From Aphanomyces cochlioides (lineage: Eukaryota > Oomycota > Saprolegniomycetes > Saprolegniales > Verrucalvaceae), in NCBI GenBank assembly GCA_019828595.1, contig JAHQRK010000023.1:1178001-1242000 (forward strand): a stretch of DNA of 64,000 bases, read 5' to 3'. Within the stretch, counting starts at the first letter, position 1. Each line of letters opens with the position of its first letter. Made by a program: the position numbers and the translations under genes. This document shows, one piece after another, positions 11,373 to 22,981 of this stretch. The notes under the pieces were generated by a model. That model searched no databases, was not told where the DNA came from, and was given only the letters and a program-made list of their open reading frames with translations.

Positions 11373-11546
11373 CGTACTTTTATTTGAAAAATGTCTCACG
11401 AAAAACCGGAAGAAATTTTGATTTGCGAGATTTTTGGCAGTCGTCCAATGAACGAGTCGTGCGTAGAGTATTTTCTTCACACATTAGATGCAACTACAAC
11501 TTTTCAAATGCGTCGCGCTACGATCGCGTGGCACAATGAGAACCAT

Positions 11547-13440
11547 TTATCGTCTTCGGCTGCTTGTGGTGGCATGGACGGGAGTGCTGGGGACACCACT
11601 TCGAGGCTTCTTGACGCGGCGCTTGTATACAGCAATACGATCGTCGACCTTAATACCCCATTGAAGATGTTCGGCACGGACAGAAGCGTCCAAAAACTCG
11701 TTGAGCTTGTGCACTCGTTCCAAGACGGTCTTCTCGGTCAAGTTGCCCATGATGTGTCGCTTGGGAAGTTCAGGAATATCCTTCTTCTTGTAGCCAGCCT
11801 CCTTTTGGAGACGATCGCACAGAGCACGGAACGTTGAGTATCGCTTCCAACAGTAGACTGTGCCGTAGTTGGTCGTTTGGATTTCCAATTGGTACTGGAC
11901 AAACTTTTGGCTTCCTCGCGTCACGATCTTGCTGTTGACAATACGAGCAGACTTCATCGTGATTTCTTCAGGAATCGGTAACGCCGCATCGACGACAACA
12001 TCGTGCGATTCGCGTTCTTCACGATGGCGCACAACATCACGGATCTGAAGGTAGGCTTTGGCAGGAGTCGTTTCGTCGTGGTCTTCGCGGACGTTCAAGT
12101 TTGTCACGGCGTAGCAGCCAAGATGAGGATCCAAGCCGATGATTTCACCAGTGCCGAATGGCGTGTCAACCAACGTACGTGGAGAGAGAATGCGCTCGCC
12201 GTCGACGACGAGTTCATCAGGATAGACTTCAAGCACCTCTTCGGGCTTGCCGTAGTGTTCGATTGCGACAGAGTAGACTTCGGCTTCTCGATCGTAGAAG
12301 AGGACGCGACCACGACCGTGCTCAGTCACGACCACAGGGACATCCTTCGCAAGGGACTCCTCGTACTTGGCTTGCTTTTCAGCTTGGCGAGCCAACTCAG
12401 CTTCGAGGGCAGCCTTCTCAGCCAACGCACGGGCTTTAGCCAATTCACGCTCTTCAGCTTCACGCTCAAGAGCAGCAGCTTCATCAAGAACTGCTTGGTG
12501 AGCGGCTTCCGTTGAAGCAACGGCAGCCATGGCCGCAGCGGCAGCGGCATCTGCGTCAGCATGCACCTTGGCATCAGCAGATGCCCATGCAGCATCCGAG
12601 TCAATAGCACCTGCATCAGCTTGGGTGTTGGCTCCAGCTGGGCTAACAGCATCCACAGCGGCGTCAGCAGCAGCGTGACTTTGTTCGGTGGCGATAGATT
12701 CACTAGCATCAGCAGTGGTAGCAGCAGTGGTGGCAGCAGCGGCAGCAGCGGTGGCGGCGGCAGCAGCAGCAGCAGCTTCGGCTTCTTCGCGCTCTCGGGC
12801 TTCACGGGCTTCTCGTTCGCGGCGCCTAGCTACAATTGAGCAAAAAAATTCTACAATGAACAAATGTACTCTTCCTCGAGTTGGGCCAAGCGAGCAGCTT
12901 CAGCTTCGCGAGCAGCTTGTTCTTCGGCAAGAGCGGCAGCGTCGCGTTCACGCTTGAGTCGGCGAGTTTCCTCGACCTTAGCATCGAACGCTATTCTTTC
13001 TTGCTCTTCGCGAAGTCGTTCTTCGGCACTCATTTCCGCAAGACGTTCTGCTTCCTTCTTTTCCGCATCACGCTTGGCCAACTCGACCATGTAGTTGATA
13101 CCGTACTAATGAGAGACATCGGTGAATTTCACGACTGACACGCGTGGATAATGATTACCTTTTTGATCAGTTGGCGCACTGCGAAGGAGCGGCCGACCGA
13201 CTGGACTTTGACAGCATTCCTGTGTACGATTTCCATCGTCTTGGGGCGGTGGAGGTACCAATACTTGACGACTCCCTTGTTCGAGAAAATGGTTTCCAAG
13301 TCAAGCGGCGTCAAGTGATTTTCCGAGGACTGAACAGATTTGTGCACAGCGGCGTCGCGGTGAAGAGCTTCATGGTCAGTCGCGACATGGTTCTTGCCAT
13401 GGTCATTCGACTTAGGCGCCTTGGAATAGCTGGAGTACAT
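11547..13440 (-). CDS. PX-domain protein with long Ala/Glu-rich coiled coil
   Basis: Three exons (13440-13159, 13105-12870, 12825-11547) are joined by 53- and 44-nt GT-AG introns with matching phase, giving about 598 aa. An IQ-like basic stretch (AVKVQSVGRSFAVRQLIKK) closes exon 1. Charged coiled coil (about 97-175) continues into Ala/Glu-rich sequence (about 175-320). Two short repeats then follow, containing GRGRVLFYDREAEVYSV and FGTGEIIGLDPHLGCYAV, which may form small beta modules. The C terminus (about 463-570) is a PX domain with RYSTFRALCDRL and PELPKRHIMGNLTE. PX domains bind phosphoinositides, so a role in endosomal sorting is likely but not specific. The splice at 12825 needs the second of two close AG sites, because the first puts a stop in frame. 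Confidence 0.85.
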
Positions 13441-14346
13441 GTCAGAGACAGTAAGGTTATGTCGCTCGCCTCTTCCCTCTCCCCTCTCTTGATTTCTGCA
13501 GGGAAAAGTTGAATCGCGTATCCGGACGTTTCTATTTATAAGGACGCACCCAATACAAATTCCAAGTCATTTCCCATCACATATCCGGATAACTAAATGT
13601 GTAATTCAGTGAGTTACGATCGAATCGCATCTTACGCAACCTCACGATTGCCTTGTTACGCTCGCTGCTTACAGGATGAACGTCGGGTGTAGAAATGCTC
13701 GCCGTGTGTCTCGACCAGGGACCATCCGCATGGGTTCCGCGGAGACAAACGCACCGTGCTGGCGTTGCGAAATCGTTCGGTGTCTGTTGAAACTAGCAAT
13801 TTTGAATTGCAATCATGTTTTAAAATAGTTTAAAATAAAAATTGCACGTTTCAAATATGTTTTAAACGGTATCAGTTTATCTGTGTGTGTTTGTTAACAT
13901 GTGAGATACGCATATCATTGGTCGATATATGGCGTCTTGCCAATTACCTTTATAAACTAATAATGTTATTTAATTTATATATCACTTTTGTATTGATTTT
14001 AATGATACTTGTTAAATTTTATGAAGGTGTGTTTTCGTTGACACTGTGATTCGACTGCCCCGTTCCTTCTAAATTGAAAGTTTGGTAACATAAGAGTGTA
14101 TTGACGGCGGCAGCTAAGCAAGCGGGGGGATACTGCAGAATTGCTAAGGTATTACCCTTGACAGGAGGGACAAAACAGCGATCTCGTGCTCCTATATTTA
14201 CTTAAGTGGAAGGGGGCTTCTCCCCCGCCCCCCCAGAGTTTCGGCGCAAATTTCACCAAAGCTTCAAGTTTGCAATGAATTATACCTGGCTAAAGATCGA
14301 TGTTTACCACAGAACTTGCAGCCCTTCGTTGGAATACAATCCCGAG
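13441..14346. other. Intergenic region
   Basis: This holds the upstream region of the PX gene and the downstream region of the ferric reductase gene. It is mostly AT-rich, with a C-rich run near 14220-14233. No gene is supported. The open frame at 14206-14601 (+) is an antisense shadow of the reductase. Confidence 0.5.
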
Positions 14347-16452
14347 TTAGATTTCGAAAACTTCGTGGTGCACTTCGTATTTTGCCTTGCCTTGGAACTC
14401 TACGTCGATTGCCTGTCGCAACATCTTTGGTCCAGAGACATAGACACTGACGGGGCCATTAGCTGCAATATTAACCTCTCGGCCGAAGTCCGCCCATACA
14501 ATTCGATGGAATTGCACGTTGAACGACGAGATAAATGTTGCTGCGTCAGTGTCTTTGATTTCTGGGATGCCTCCATCAGTATCGCGCTTGCCAGGCGTTG
14601 AGGAGGGCTTGATGTAGGTAACAATCAGTGCAACATAGCATCCGACAACCACAACACAAAACTCAATCATTCGCTGGAGCGGCCACAAGTTGCCTCGTGT
14701 TGTAGCTGTCGTCAGCTTGTTGCCGTACTTAATCACGGCGAGGAGGCCACTGCTGACTCCAAAGGCCAACACAACCATCCAAAAGCGCTTGGTTGTGCTC
14801 ACGATGGTGTATGGTCTAGGCTCTGTGGCGATCTTTGGGTGCACGAATGTCAATGAATCCTCAGTAACGTTGACAGTAGATTGCTCCTGGGTGACGTGAA
14901 GGCGAATATTGAGTCGGCCACCAGTCGATGTCGCCAAGTCTCGGATATTCTGAAGCCACGAGTGGAACTGCAGCAACATTGTGGATCGGCGGACGTGCCA
15001 GATAAACCAAATATTCTGCTTCGGATTTGACCGTAGGATGTGCACGAGCTGGCCCATGAGTGGAGTGACGCCAATGCCACCGCCAATGAACACAACTTCA
15101 GAGTGACTTCGAGGGATCAAAGGGGCGGAGAGCCTGTAGCCGCCGTCCATGTAGATAATCGGATTTACTTGGTCTCTCTGGCATTGGCGAACATATTGAT
15201 AGAGACCATTCGTCCACTTGCCGAGATTTCGTACGTAGAGAGTGAGCAAGCCCGGTGTGTGCAGTGGGGATGAAGCAATGCTAAATGGATGCCACTGCGT
15301 GTTCGAGAGAGCTGGAACTTTGAGCCAAACAGCATCACCAGGAATGTAACCTGAATCGCACTGCAGTGTGAGCTCAACGACTGAATCTGGCAGTGAAATT
15401 GCACGTTGAACGGTGACTGGAGTAGAGCTTGTCGCCGTGGAGAACATTTTATTGAGGATATAGATCACCATGGCAGCGTAGATCCAGTCGATAATCGGGC
15501 CGTAATGCATGACAGCCAAGAGAGCAGCCGGAATAGCCAAGTAGTGAGCCGTGCGGAACACCACAAAGTACTTGCGGCGGATGATTGGGAGCGAAGTGAA
15601 AGCCATGATCAACATGCAAGAGTAAGCCAGCATTCCGAAAAAGTTGGCCCAAGGATGCAGCCCTTCTTTGCCAATGTTGCACGACGTGCAGAGGACAAAG
15701 TCACTCAACTTGTTTGTAATTGAATAGATGACGACGAAGAGAATCGCGTGGGCTGCAATGATCAAGACTGTAGCAACAGCGAGCCAGCGGTGGTATTTGA
15801 CCGCTCGAGCAAATGGAATGTTGAGCCATTCCATCCAAAAGCAATGGCGAGACGCAGGAAGTGCAAGGAGAACCTAAAGTCATCGTTGAATCAACTCGAA
15901 CGAGCTGCTTACCAAGTTGAAAAGCCCATTGTAGCTGATGGCAAACGCACCATTCTTCACGAAGTCCTTGGTGGTTGTTTTCTTTGGATTGTACTGACGA
16001 TTCATCTGGTAGTAGAAAATGAGGACGTGGCCAACAATCATGATCACCACAAAGAGCATTTCTCCGTAGCTGACGTCCATGAAGCGCATGAGTAGCGTGG
16101 GTTTGCGGTGCAAAAATTGAGCGAGGGGGGTTCCAAACGGGGCAGATTTCGATCGCACGACAAGAAAGACGAGCAAACCAACAAACGTGGGCACGGTCGA
16201 CCAGAGGAAGAAGTACGTGGGGACTGTCATTTCGTTGTGCCCTGTTCCCTTGCCCTTGACACCCCACCAAGTCGCAAACGTGGGCGCAAAATAGGTCGTG
16301 TAGAACGGCATGGAAAACATAAACGGGGTCCACACCACCACCAGGAAGCAAAGTCCAACAAGCCAGTGACCTACGATCCATCCCCAGGGGGAAATGGGGG
16401 CGGTGGCATCAGAGTTGATCGGATTCGCGTTGGCATCAAGACGATTTGACAT
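14347..16452 (-). CDS. Ferric reductase / NOX-like flavocytochrome
   Basis: Two exons (16452-15913 and 15873-14347) are joined by a 39-nt intron, giving 688 aa. It would move electrons from NADPH through FAD and two hemes across a membrane, reducing ferric iron or oxygen. The N-terminal third is hydrophobic with several helices. Candidate heme ligands are H208/H222 (KYHRW...AAHAILF) and H290/H303 (RTAHY...AVMHYGP). The FAD-binding site is HPFSIASSP and the nucleotide-binding site is GGGIGVTPL. Two more hydrophobic segments (WMVVLAFGVSSGLLAVIKYG and MIEFCVVVVGCYVALIVTYI) interrupt the C-terminal NAD domain. This resembles plant FRO-type topology. I chose the start at 16452; the frame is open further upstream to 16710. 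Ferric reductase is favoured over NADPH oxidase, but the substrate is not settled. Confidence 0.88.
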
Positions 16453-17264
16453 GCTTAATGCAATCACGCAAGTGAGCTCTATGCGCGAGGCCTGGCATGC
16501 TTCCTCACGAATCCATAACGGCTTTTGGGGAAGTTTCGCCGCGGGAATAAGGATGAAAACGTTTATAATCCGGAGTAAGCAACAGTAAGCGTTTCGCATG
16601 ATTCTTGTTGGTTTGGAGCACGTGGCATGATGGAGCTCATCACATGGACAACCTCCGATTGGCGGTAGTCTTACCAATTGGACATGGTCGAAGCAAACCA
16701 AGGATCTCATGAATGGAATCTAGAATCACATCAGTGCGGCGAAGTTGATTGACAAATATTGAACATGATCCGACCTTGTCAACGCTGTGGGCCTTGCCGA
16801 CTACATCGGTGCATCTGGCTACGGGGGGGGGGGGGGGGGTAGCGCGACGATTTGTTTATCTAAAACTTTACGGTCGTCGTTTCTTCATTTCGTGGAATCT
16901 AATGGCGTGGTAGAAAAGCAAGGGGGCAACTCATCGAGTCTTCAACTCTATGTTCCCCCTCGTTGTGAAACCGATATTCCCCATCGCGCTCTAAACTTTC
17001 CAAACACTTCAGACGATCTAGCAACCTAAAGTAGGGTTCAATAACACAAGAAGAAGATATGTTTCACCTTTCGGAGAGATGGAACGATGGGGCAAAGGTA
17101 CAAGGCGCGAAATCCCTTGCCCCACAACTTTGCAAGAAATAACCCCTTCAACCCTCATCCAAGTAAACCCTGCACCCCTCAACCACCGCACCCCTTCATT
17201 TAAATAATTCTTCATTTATTAATAACCAATCACAACCAACAAACGATTTCAACATCCATCCGCC
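16453..17264. other. Intergenic region between divergent genes
   Basis: This region separates the ferric reductase (-) and NOL9-like (+) starts and probably carries both promoters. It includes a run of 17 G at 16823-16839. No other gene is seen. Confidence 0.5.
16823..16839 (+). repeat. Poly-G homopolymer (17 G)
   Basis: This is an uninterrupted G run. Such tracts mutate in length readily, and the count may also be a sequencing artefact. Confidence 0.85.
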
Positions 17265-19231
17265 ATGACAGACAAGACGGACCAGGACGCGATGCAGCAG
17301 CTCATGACTGCTTACTGCGCGACAGACGACAAAATCGCGTGTCTCCCATCGAAGCGGCACTTTGTAATTGGCATGGAGCTGAATGAAAAGCTTGTCGGCG
17401 CTGGTATGGTGCATTTGCGAGTGTTTCAAGGCGAGGTGTCGATTTTGGGCTACAATGTGCCGCGAGGGATCTACTTTGACTTGTTCTCACCGCGCTGGTC
17501 GAATCTCATGGCAATTCAAGCGTCTGATACGTCTGCGTCGCCCTTTCAAGCACCATGCTCGGATTTGACAGTGAAACGATGGAATTTGACCCACAACGAC
17601 CCAATCGATCCATCAGATGAAGCTGCTGCAGACACGCTTGCACAAGAGATTGCGATGCGATTCCCAATTGTCTTGGTATTGCGCGCAATGCATCTCACGT
17701 ACGGCAACTTGTCGTCTTACTTTGATGCAACAGCTCTATCTGACGCTCTTCCTGGCTTCAGAATCATCCGCCACAAAGAGGTAAATGTTGAAAAGCCCAA
17801 GTCCAAGAAGCTCAAGACGGCAAGTGATGCGCATACCGATGCTTTGACTGTCTTTTCATCCATTACCACAATTGAACCCCATCCAGTGAAGGAGATTCTT
17901 GTTCCACCGTCGTGGACTTCATCAGTCGCGTCCATTTTGGAGTCGTTTGGCGAGTCGAACCGCAAAGTTCTTGTCTGTGGTGCCAAAGGCGTCGGTAAAT
18001 CTACATTTAGCCGCTACCTGGTGAACCGACTACTCAATGTTCATCGCGTTGTTGCTTATCTCGACACCGACGTGGGTCAGCCTGAACTAGCTGCGCCAGG
18101 AGTTCTCTCGTTACATTTTATCACGACACCGCTCTTGGGACCAGGCTACACACATCTCCAGCCAGCCTTCAGGTAGACATCTTAGCTCGTTTGAGAAACT
18201 TATGCTGGTGGTAGATCCTATTTCTTCGGCTTCAGTAGTCCCAAGGCAGACCCGACGCTCTACATGAATGCTGTCGAAGCCCTCGTAGCTGCATATGCCA
18301 GCCACGACACGTTCATTCCTTTGGTCATCAACACCGATGGATGGATCAAGAGCATGGGCTATGATCTACTCAACGCAACGTTGACAGCGACGTCTCCTGC
18401 TCATGTTGTCCAAGTCGTCGCGTTGTCCAAGGCGAAGAGTTTTGACGTGCCTATCTCTTCAGAGGTAATCGCAACTGTCTTGCTCCTCGTTACTAAATTC
18501 GTCCAGTGGAAACTGCATCCGATTGAAATGTGGGATGCTGACCCGCCACAACCCACCAGAAGCTCGAAAGAACTGCGCCAATTTCGCCTCCATGCTTATT
18601 TCCTGGGTGACGTGCCTGTTCCTGGCAATGTTTCGCTTGTCAACGTGCATTGTACATCAGAACAAACACGGTGCGACTTGGCTTGATGTCCAATGACTCA
18701 AAGGTTTTGTAGGTACGGTCGGCTGCTCTCGACGATTTATCCACAGCAAGTTCCATACCGCGTTCCGTTTGCAAACGTAGCCTTGCGAATCTCCGGTGCT
18801 TCGGTTCCACCAAGTCAAGTCCTCCATGTTCTCAACGGAAGTGTCGTGGGGCTGTGTATTCATCCACATGACGTGAAACCTGCAAATGACGGCCCTCTTG
18901 TTGTACTAGATAATCCAATGGTGCCGTGCGTTGGCCACGGTAAGCAACAAGCGCTGAGATTGAATTAATTGGGTCCTCTATAGGTATTGTGCGAAGCATT
19001 GACGTTGAGCGACGAGAATATCACATTGTGACGCCGGTGCCACGTAAAATTCTACAGCATGTCAATCTGCTCGTGCGTGGCCATATTTCGTTGGCCTTCC
19101 AACTACTCGATCAAAGCGCAGTCTACGGACACACGCCTTATGTAGTCGTCGATGTGCTGCCAGCTGAAGGCACCGGTGCTTCTCTCATGGAAAGTCGAAA
19201 CAACTTGAAGCGAAAGAAAGAAATGACATAG
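17265..19231 (+). CDS. Polynucleotide 5'-hydroxyl kinase, Grc3/NOL9 family
   Basis: Five exons (17265-18172, 18215-18464, 18507-18670, 18713-18939, 18984-19231) with 42-44-nt introns give 598 aa. This nucleolar family phosphorylates 5'-OH RNA ends during pre-rRNA (ITS2) processing. The Walker A motif is GAKGVGKST (239-247), followed by AYLDTDVGQPELAAPG, the family's Walker B-like and lid region. QPAF...YFFGFSSPKADP follows across intron 1. The C-terminal part contains VINTDGWIKSMGYDLL and LGIVRSID-type strands typical of the Clp1/Grc3 fold. Intron 2 (18465-18506) is in frame and stop-free, but it has TACTAA before its AG and its removal restores the family pattern. The N-terminal domain (1-230) is less conserved. 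Confidence 0.88.
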
Positions 19232-20155
19232 ACGGTTAATTTTTTACTAGAACAATATACAGTATACTAGAAGATTGCAATCGATTCTGAAGTCGTAGAT
19301 GGCTGCAATGTCAACGAAGAGTCAACTATCACGAACAACTTCAAGAGCGATGCATGCTCTTGCTGAATGCATCAGCGAGATGCAAATTGAAGGTTTGCCT
19401 AAGAAGTGTCAGCTTCGAAGAAAATGCAGTAGTGAGAGGAATTGCAATCAGTTCGGGTATCCACGATGAAATGGCCACAGTCTTGTCTTCTTAAAGAACT
19501 TATGCAATGGGAGCTTAGCAAGCGTAATGTACTCTCTGACCAAGGAAGCAAGCTAAGGAAAATGTACTCATGATAGATATTCGTGAAATGAAATGCACAC
19601 GTTTCAACTGTCTACACCAGGCATGAACTCTAAGTCCCGACGATTAAAGCGTCAATGTGAGGTTTATAGACAATATCAATAGCCTCGCTCTCAACTAGGG
19701 ACAGTTATGGTGTATCCCGTCGGTGGCTTCGCCAAGTCCTTGCGAAGAAACTCATGGTCGCTCCGAAACGACCTTCTTTCGGTAAAAAGGCATTAGAAAT
19801 TGCACTTTTCAAAATAGATTGTGGCTTCTGTAGAGCGAGAAACAGCCTCTTGAGTACTTTGTACTGTTGCAATGCAAGAGACAACTGAACTCTGGGAGCG
19901 GATCCATCCATCGCCCGCCCGTCGACAGTGAGTGCATTGCCATCGGCGAATGGATACTACAATACAATACCGATTGACAATAAACATATTGCAATACCAT
20001 CGATACAATAGTATTGTCCATTGCAATGGGATACAGTCAATACAATAATATGATTAATGTTGCCTTGTGTGAAGTTGTTAGTTGTCTTTTGTTTGGTTGC
20101 ATCATTTGGTGTTGATCTCTTTGATACAAGTTTGGATACACTTTGGACGAACGTC
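19232..20155. other. Intergenic region with CAATAC-rich repeat
   Basis: No supported gene is seen. Between about 19950 and 20050 the words CAATAC and its complement GTATTG recur many times, forming short inverted repeats. The rest is unremarkable. The open frame from 20057 joins the next gene but starts with a less likely hydrophobic leader. Confidence 0.45.
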
Positions 20156-22981
20156 ATGGAGAAGAAGCATCGACTGACAAGTGACGGCGAGAACGAGCCA
20201 TCTCCCAAGCGAGCGTCCTACACAGCATCACCACTTGCTCTCATTGCGATCAAAGTCAACCCTGAAGTGACGCAGCAAGTGGAATGCCTCTCGCCTTTGA
20301 ACTCTTCCAACGATGACGAGTATCACCCTGAGCTATCGCAGTTGACGCGATACATGGAAAATGAGAAGAAAGGCACGATGCGGTTAAGACTAGATGATGC
20401 GACCAAGGCTTCGATGAGCCAGTACGACCTGACAAGCTTGGAAAATGGCGAACTTGTCGACATTGAACTCGGGTACCATGATGACATCAGGAAAGTGCGA
20501 TATGCGAATCTGACTAGGCCTGACGACCGCAGTGTCACGCTCGGTCGAGAAATCTTTACAAGTAATGTCCAGAAGGCTACTGCGACAGCACTTGGCCTTG
20601 GACGTTTGAGTTCTCGCCACTGTCTTGTGGAATGGAGAGCTGACGACCAGTTGGCGCTCTATGTGACCGATTTAAGCAGCACGAACGGAACATTTATCAA
20701 TTCGATTCGCATTGGTTTGTATCTTTGGCATTTTTATCTGAGTTGTCTCTTAGCTGCAGAAAAATCTACCCGAGTCACTCATGGCGATGTGATACAATTG
20801 GCATTTGTGAAACACCGCCCTAGTATAGGCTGCAAGCTCAGATACGTTGTCGACGACCCTCGCATTTGCCGAATCGATACCCCTTACAGATCTCCCGTGA
20901 CAACTTTAGGCCATAATGTATTGGTGCGTGCTTCCTGCAATGGCTCTCGTTGATTAAACTTGTTCCTAGGGTATTCTCTTTGCCGGGCCACTCTGCTACT
21001 ACGACGGACCCAAGCTCCGCTCTCACGATGTACTCTTTGTATATATATTGAGCTCTTTCAACGTGTTTCCTCTCTCTAGACGCTGAATTTCCAAAAAGAA
21101 TACGATGGGCTCAAGGAGTCCTTGGTCAAAGCTGCCAATATGACTGTAAGATGACGACGTAAGTCGTGAATAATTTTGCAGAGCAACCCTCATGTGGACG
21201 GCTATGGTATTCCCATGGTCCAAGCGCCGCCAAAAATTGACATTTCTGTGAGTTTTGCAACCTTGGATGCATTGCACATGATGGTGTCGTCAAAATGCCG
21301 AGTACTACATTATTCCGGACACGGCTCTGCCTCTTGTCTGTACTTTGAGAGCGATGAGCGGCAAGGTTTAGCTGATCCGATTCCCTACTCCACGCTTGTA
21401 AACGTTCTCCGAGGCCCGGGTCAACACCACTTGCGTCTAGTTGTGGTCAACTCGTGCAACTCCGAGTATATTGGTACGTTCATTGCGGAAGTTTCACATT
21501 TAAGATCAGTATAATTGTTGTAGCCAAAGCGTTTGTCGATTGTGGAGTGCCGCATGTCATTGCAATTCGCGGCGATACTGTTGTTGAGGACTCGGAAGCT
21601 GTTCACTTTACCCAGTACGATCAATGGAACTCTATTTTGATATTCAATCCCATCGCGAGTAGATCTTTCTATCTAAACTTGGCCACGGGGCTCTACACAG
21701 TCGAAGAATGTTTTCGCAATGCATTGACGACGATATCTTGCTCACCCCATCGAACTGTCTTACCCACAGAGCGCTTCAAGGTAGAAAATCTAATCCAAGT
21801 TGCCATGTTTACTGATATTCCCAAGAGCGTGGACAAATTTACACTGCTACCGGAAGATGACAGCCATCATGAAGTTATATTCCCAGGGGTGGCAGTCCCT
21901 GGAGCGATGCATATTCCGTACGATGCTCGGTTCCTTAATCTTTGGAATTGCCCCTTGCCGCCCTTGTGCCAGGTTTCAACTTTTGTTGTCGACTGTGATT
22001 GTATTGCTTTCCCGTAGAATTTTCGTTTTCGCTCCATTGAAATGCTTCGGGTACATCCACCATCTCCACCTTGACGCTTTACACGCTTTAGTTGTGCGGC
22101 TATTTGACAGAAGAGAGCGATATCATGTTCAAGCGATGGATTTGGATCACAGGCCCTCCTGGCGTCGGTATGTACAGATGAAATGCAAATTTGCAAAGCT
22201 CAGGACATTCCACGCAGGCAAAACCCAACTAGCATACGCATGCGCGTCGTATTTAAATCCACGGATGGCTTTCTTGGGCGGCATCTACGTCCTTAACGTG
22301 GCGAATTTCTGCGACGACAGCAACTCTGCCATCATGACCAACTCGTTTCATCCCAACGAAGAGTATTTCAACTGTGAAATTCGCGGTGAGAGTCATATTT
22401 TTGCGTAGGCTTTATGACAAATTGGACTGTGAACTCGACGAGCTCCGATCAAAGGCGAGTCGACGCATGCAGCGGTACAGTATTTACGAAAAGAAGGCGG
22501 TGCTGGAGTTTGATCTTTTCGCCGTAGATTACACAAATTGACACGACATATCCATGGCGTGCCGATGCTTGTCGTCTTGGATGGATGCGAGCCTCTCCTG
22601 CACGACGCGACGATCTTTGCAGCGTTTATCAACAACAAACTCACGGACAACATTGGTCTCAAGATTATCACGACCTCGCAATATTTCTACCACACAGATC
22701 GCGTCCACGACCATGGCTTGTACGTCTTCAACACAAAGCCGCTGACCCGTCGAGCATCGGCCAAGTTGCTCGTGGATATTGTCGCCTCTCGAAAGATGAG
22801 CATCCACACCATGCGGCGCTCGCCACTGTACGATTCCAAGCTCGCCGATTCGCCTGAAAACATTGTGCACGTGCTGTCGGCCCATCCAAAGATCCACGAT
22901 CTCTGCGGCATTCCCAAAGCCATCGTTCAGTGCGCCGAAGAACTCAAGCAGACTGGAAACGTCGATGCGTTGATTAAATAA
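20156..22981 (+). CDS. FHA-CHAT protease-NB-ARC ATPase fusion protein
   Basis: Thirteen phase-consistent exons give about 758 aa. Exon ends: 20156-20714, 20754-20923, 20970-21029, 21080-21145, 21182-21473, 21524-21614, 21663-21780, 21826-21972, 22018-22050, 22092-22167, 22218-22362, 22409-22474, 22528-22981. An FHA domain (about 100-235) shows VTLGREIF, LSSRHC and DLSSTNGTFI, the marks of phosphothreonine readers. A CHAT caspase-like domain (about 244-440) has HYSGHG (H332) and VVVNSCNSEY (C377), the expected dyad. The NTPase has Walker A GPPGVGKT (533-540), Walker B MLVVLDG (D626), IITTS and a CGIPKAI motif like NB-ARC GxP. No LRR, TPR or WD40 sensor follows. A signal-triggered protease is inferred from this architecture. 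Introns 21615-21662 and 21781-21825 are in frame and could be retained. The first acceptor may instead be 20759. The start at 20156 is preferred to 20057. Confidence 0.85.

Noticed and set aside
11391..11837. 148-codon plus-strand frame
   Set aside because: Most of it is antisense to the PX domain, and the rest has no recognisable feature.
12326..12805. Leu/Pro-rich 159-codon minus-strand frame
   Set aside because: It is an alternative frame of the Ala/Glu-rich coiled-coil exon, with composition explained by the real frame.
15701..16381. 226-codon minus-strand frame overlapping the ferric reductase
   Set aside because: It is a different frame of the same exons, with no transmembrane or domain pattern of its own.
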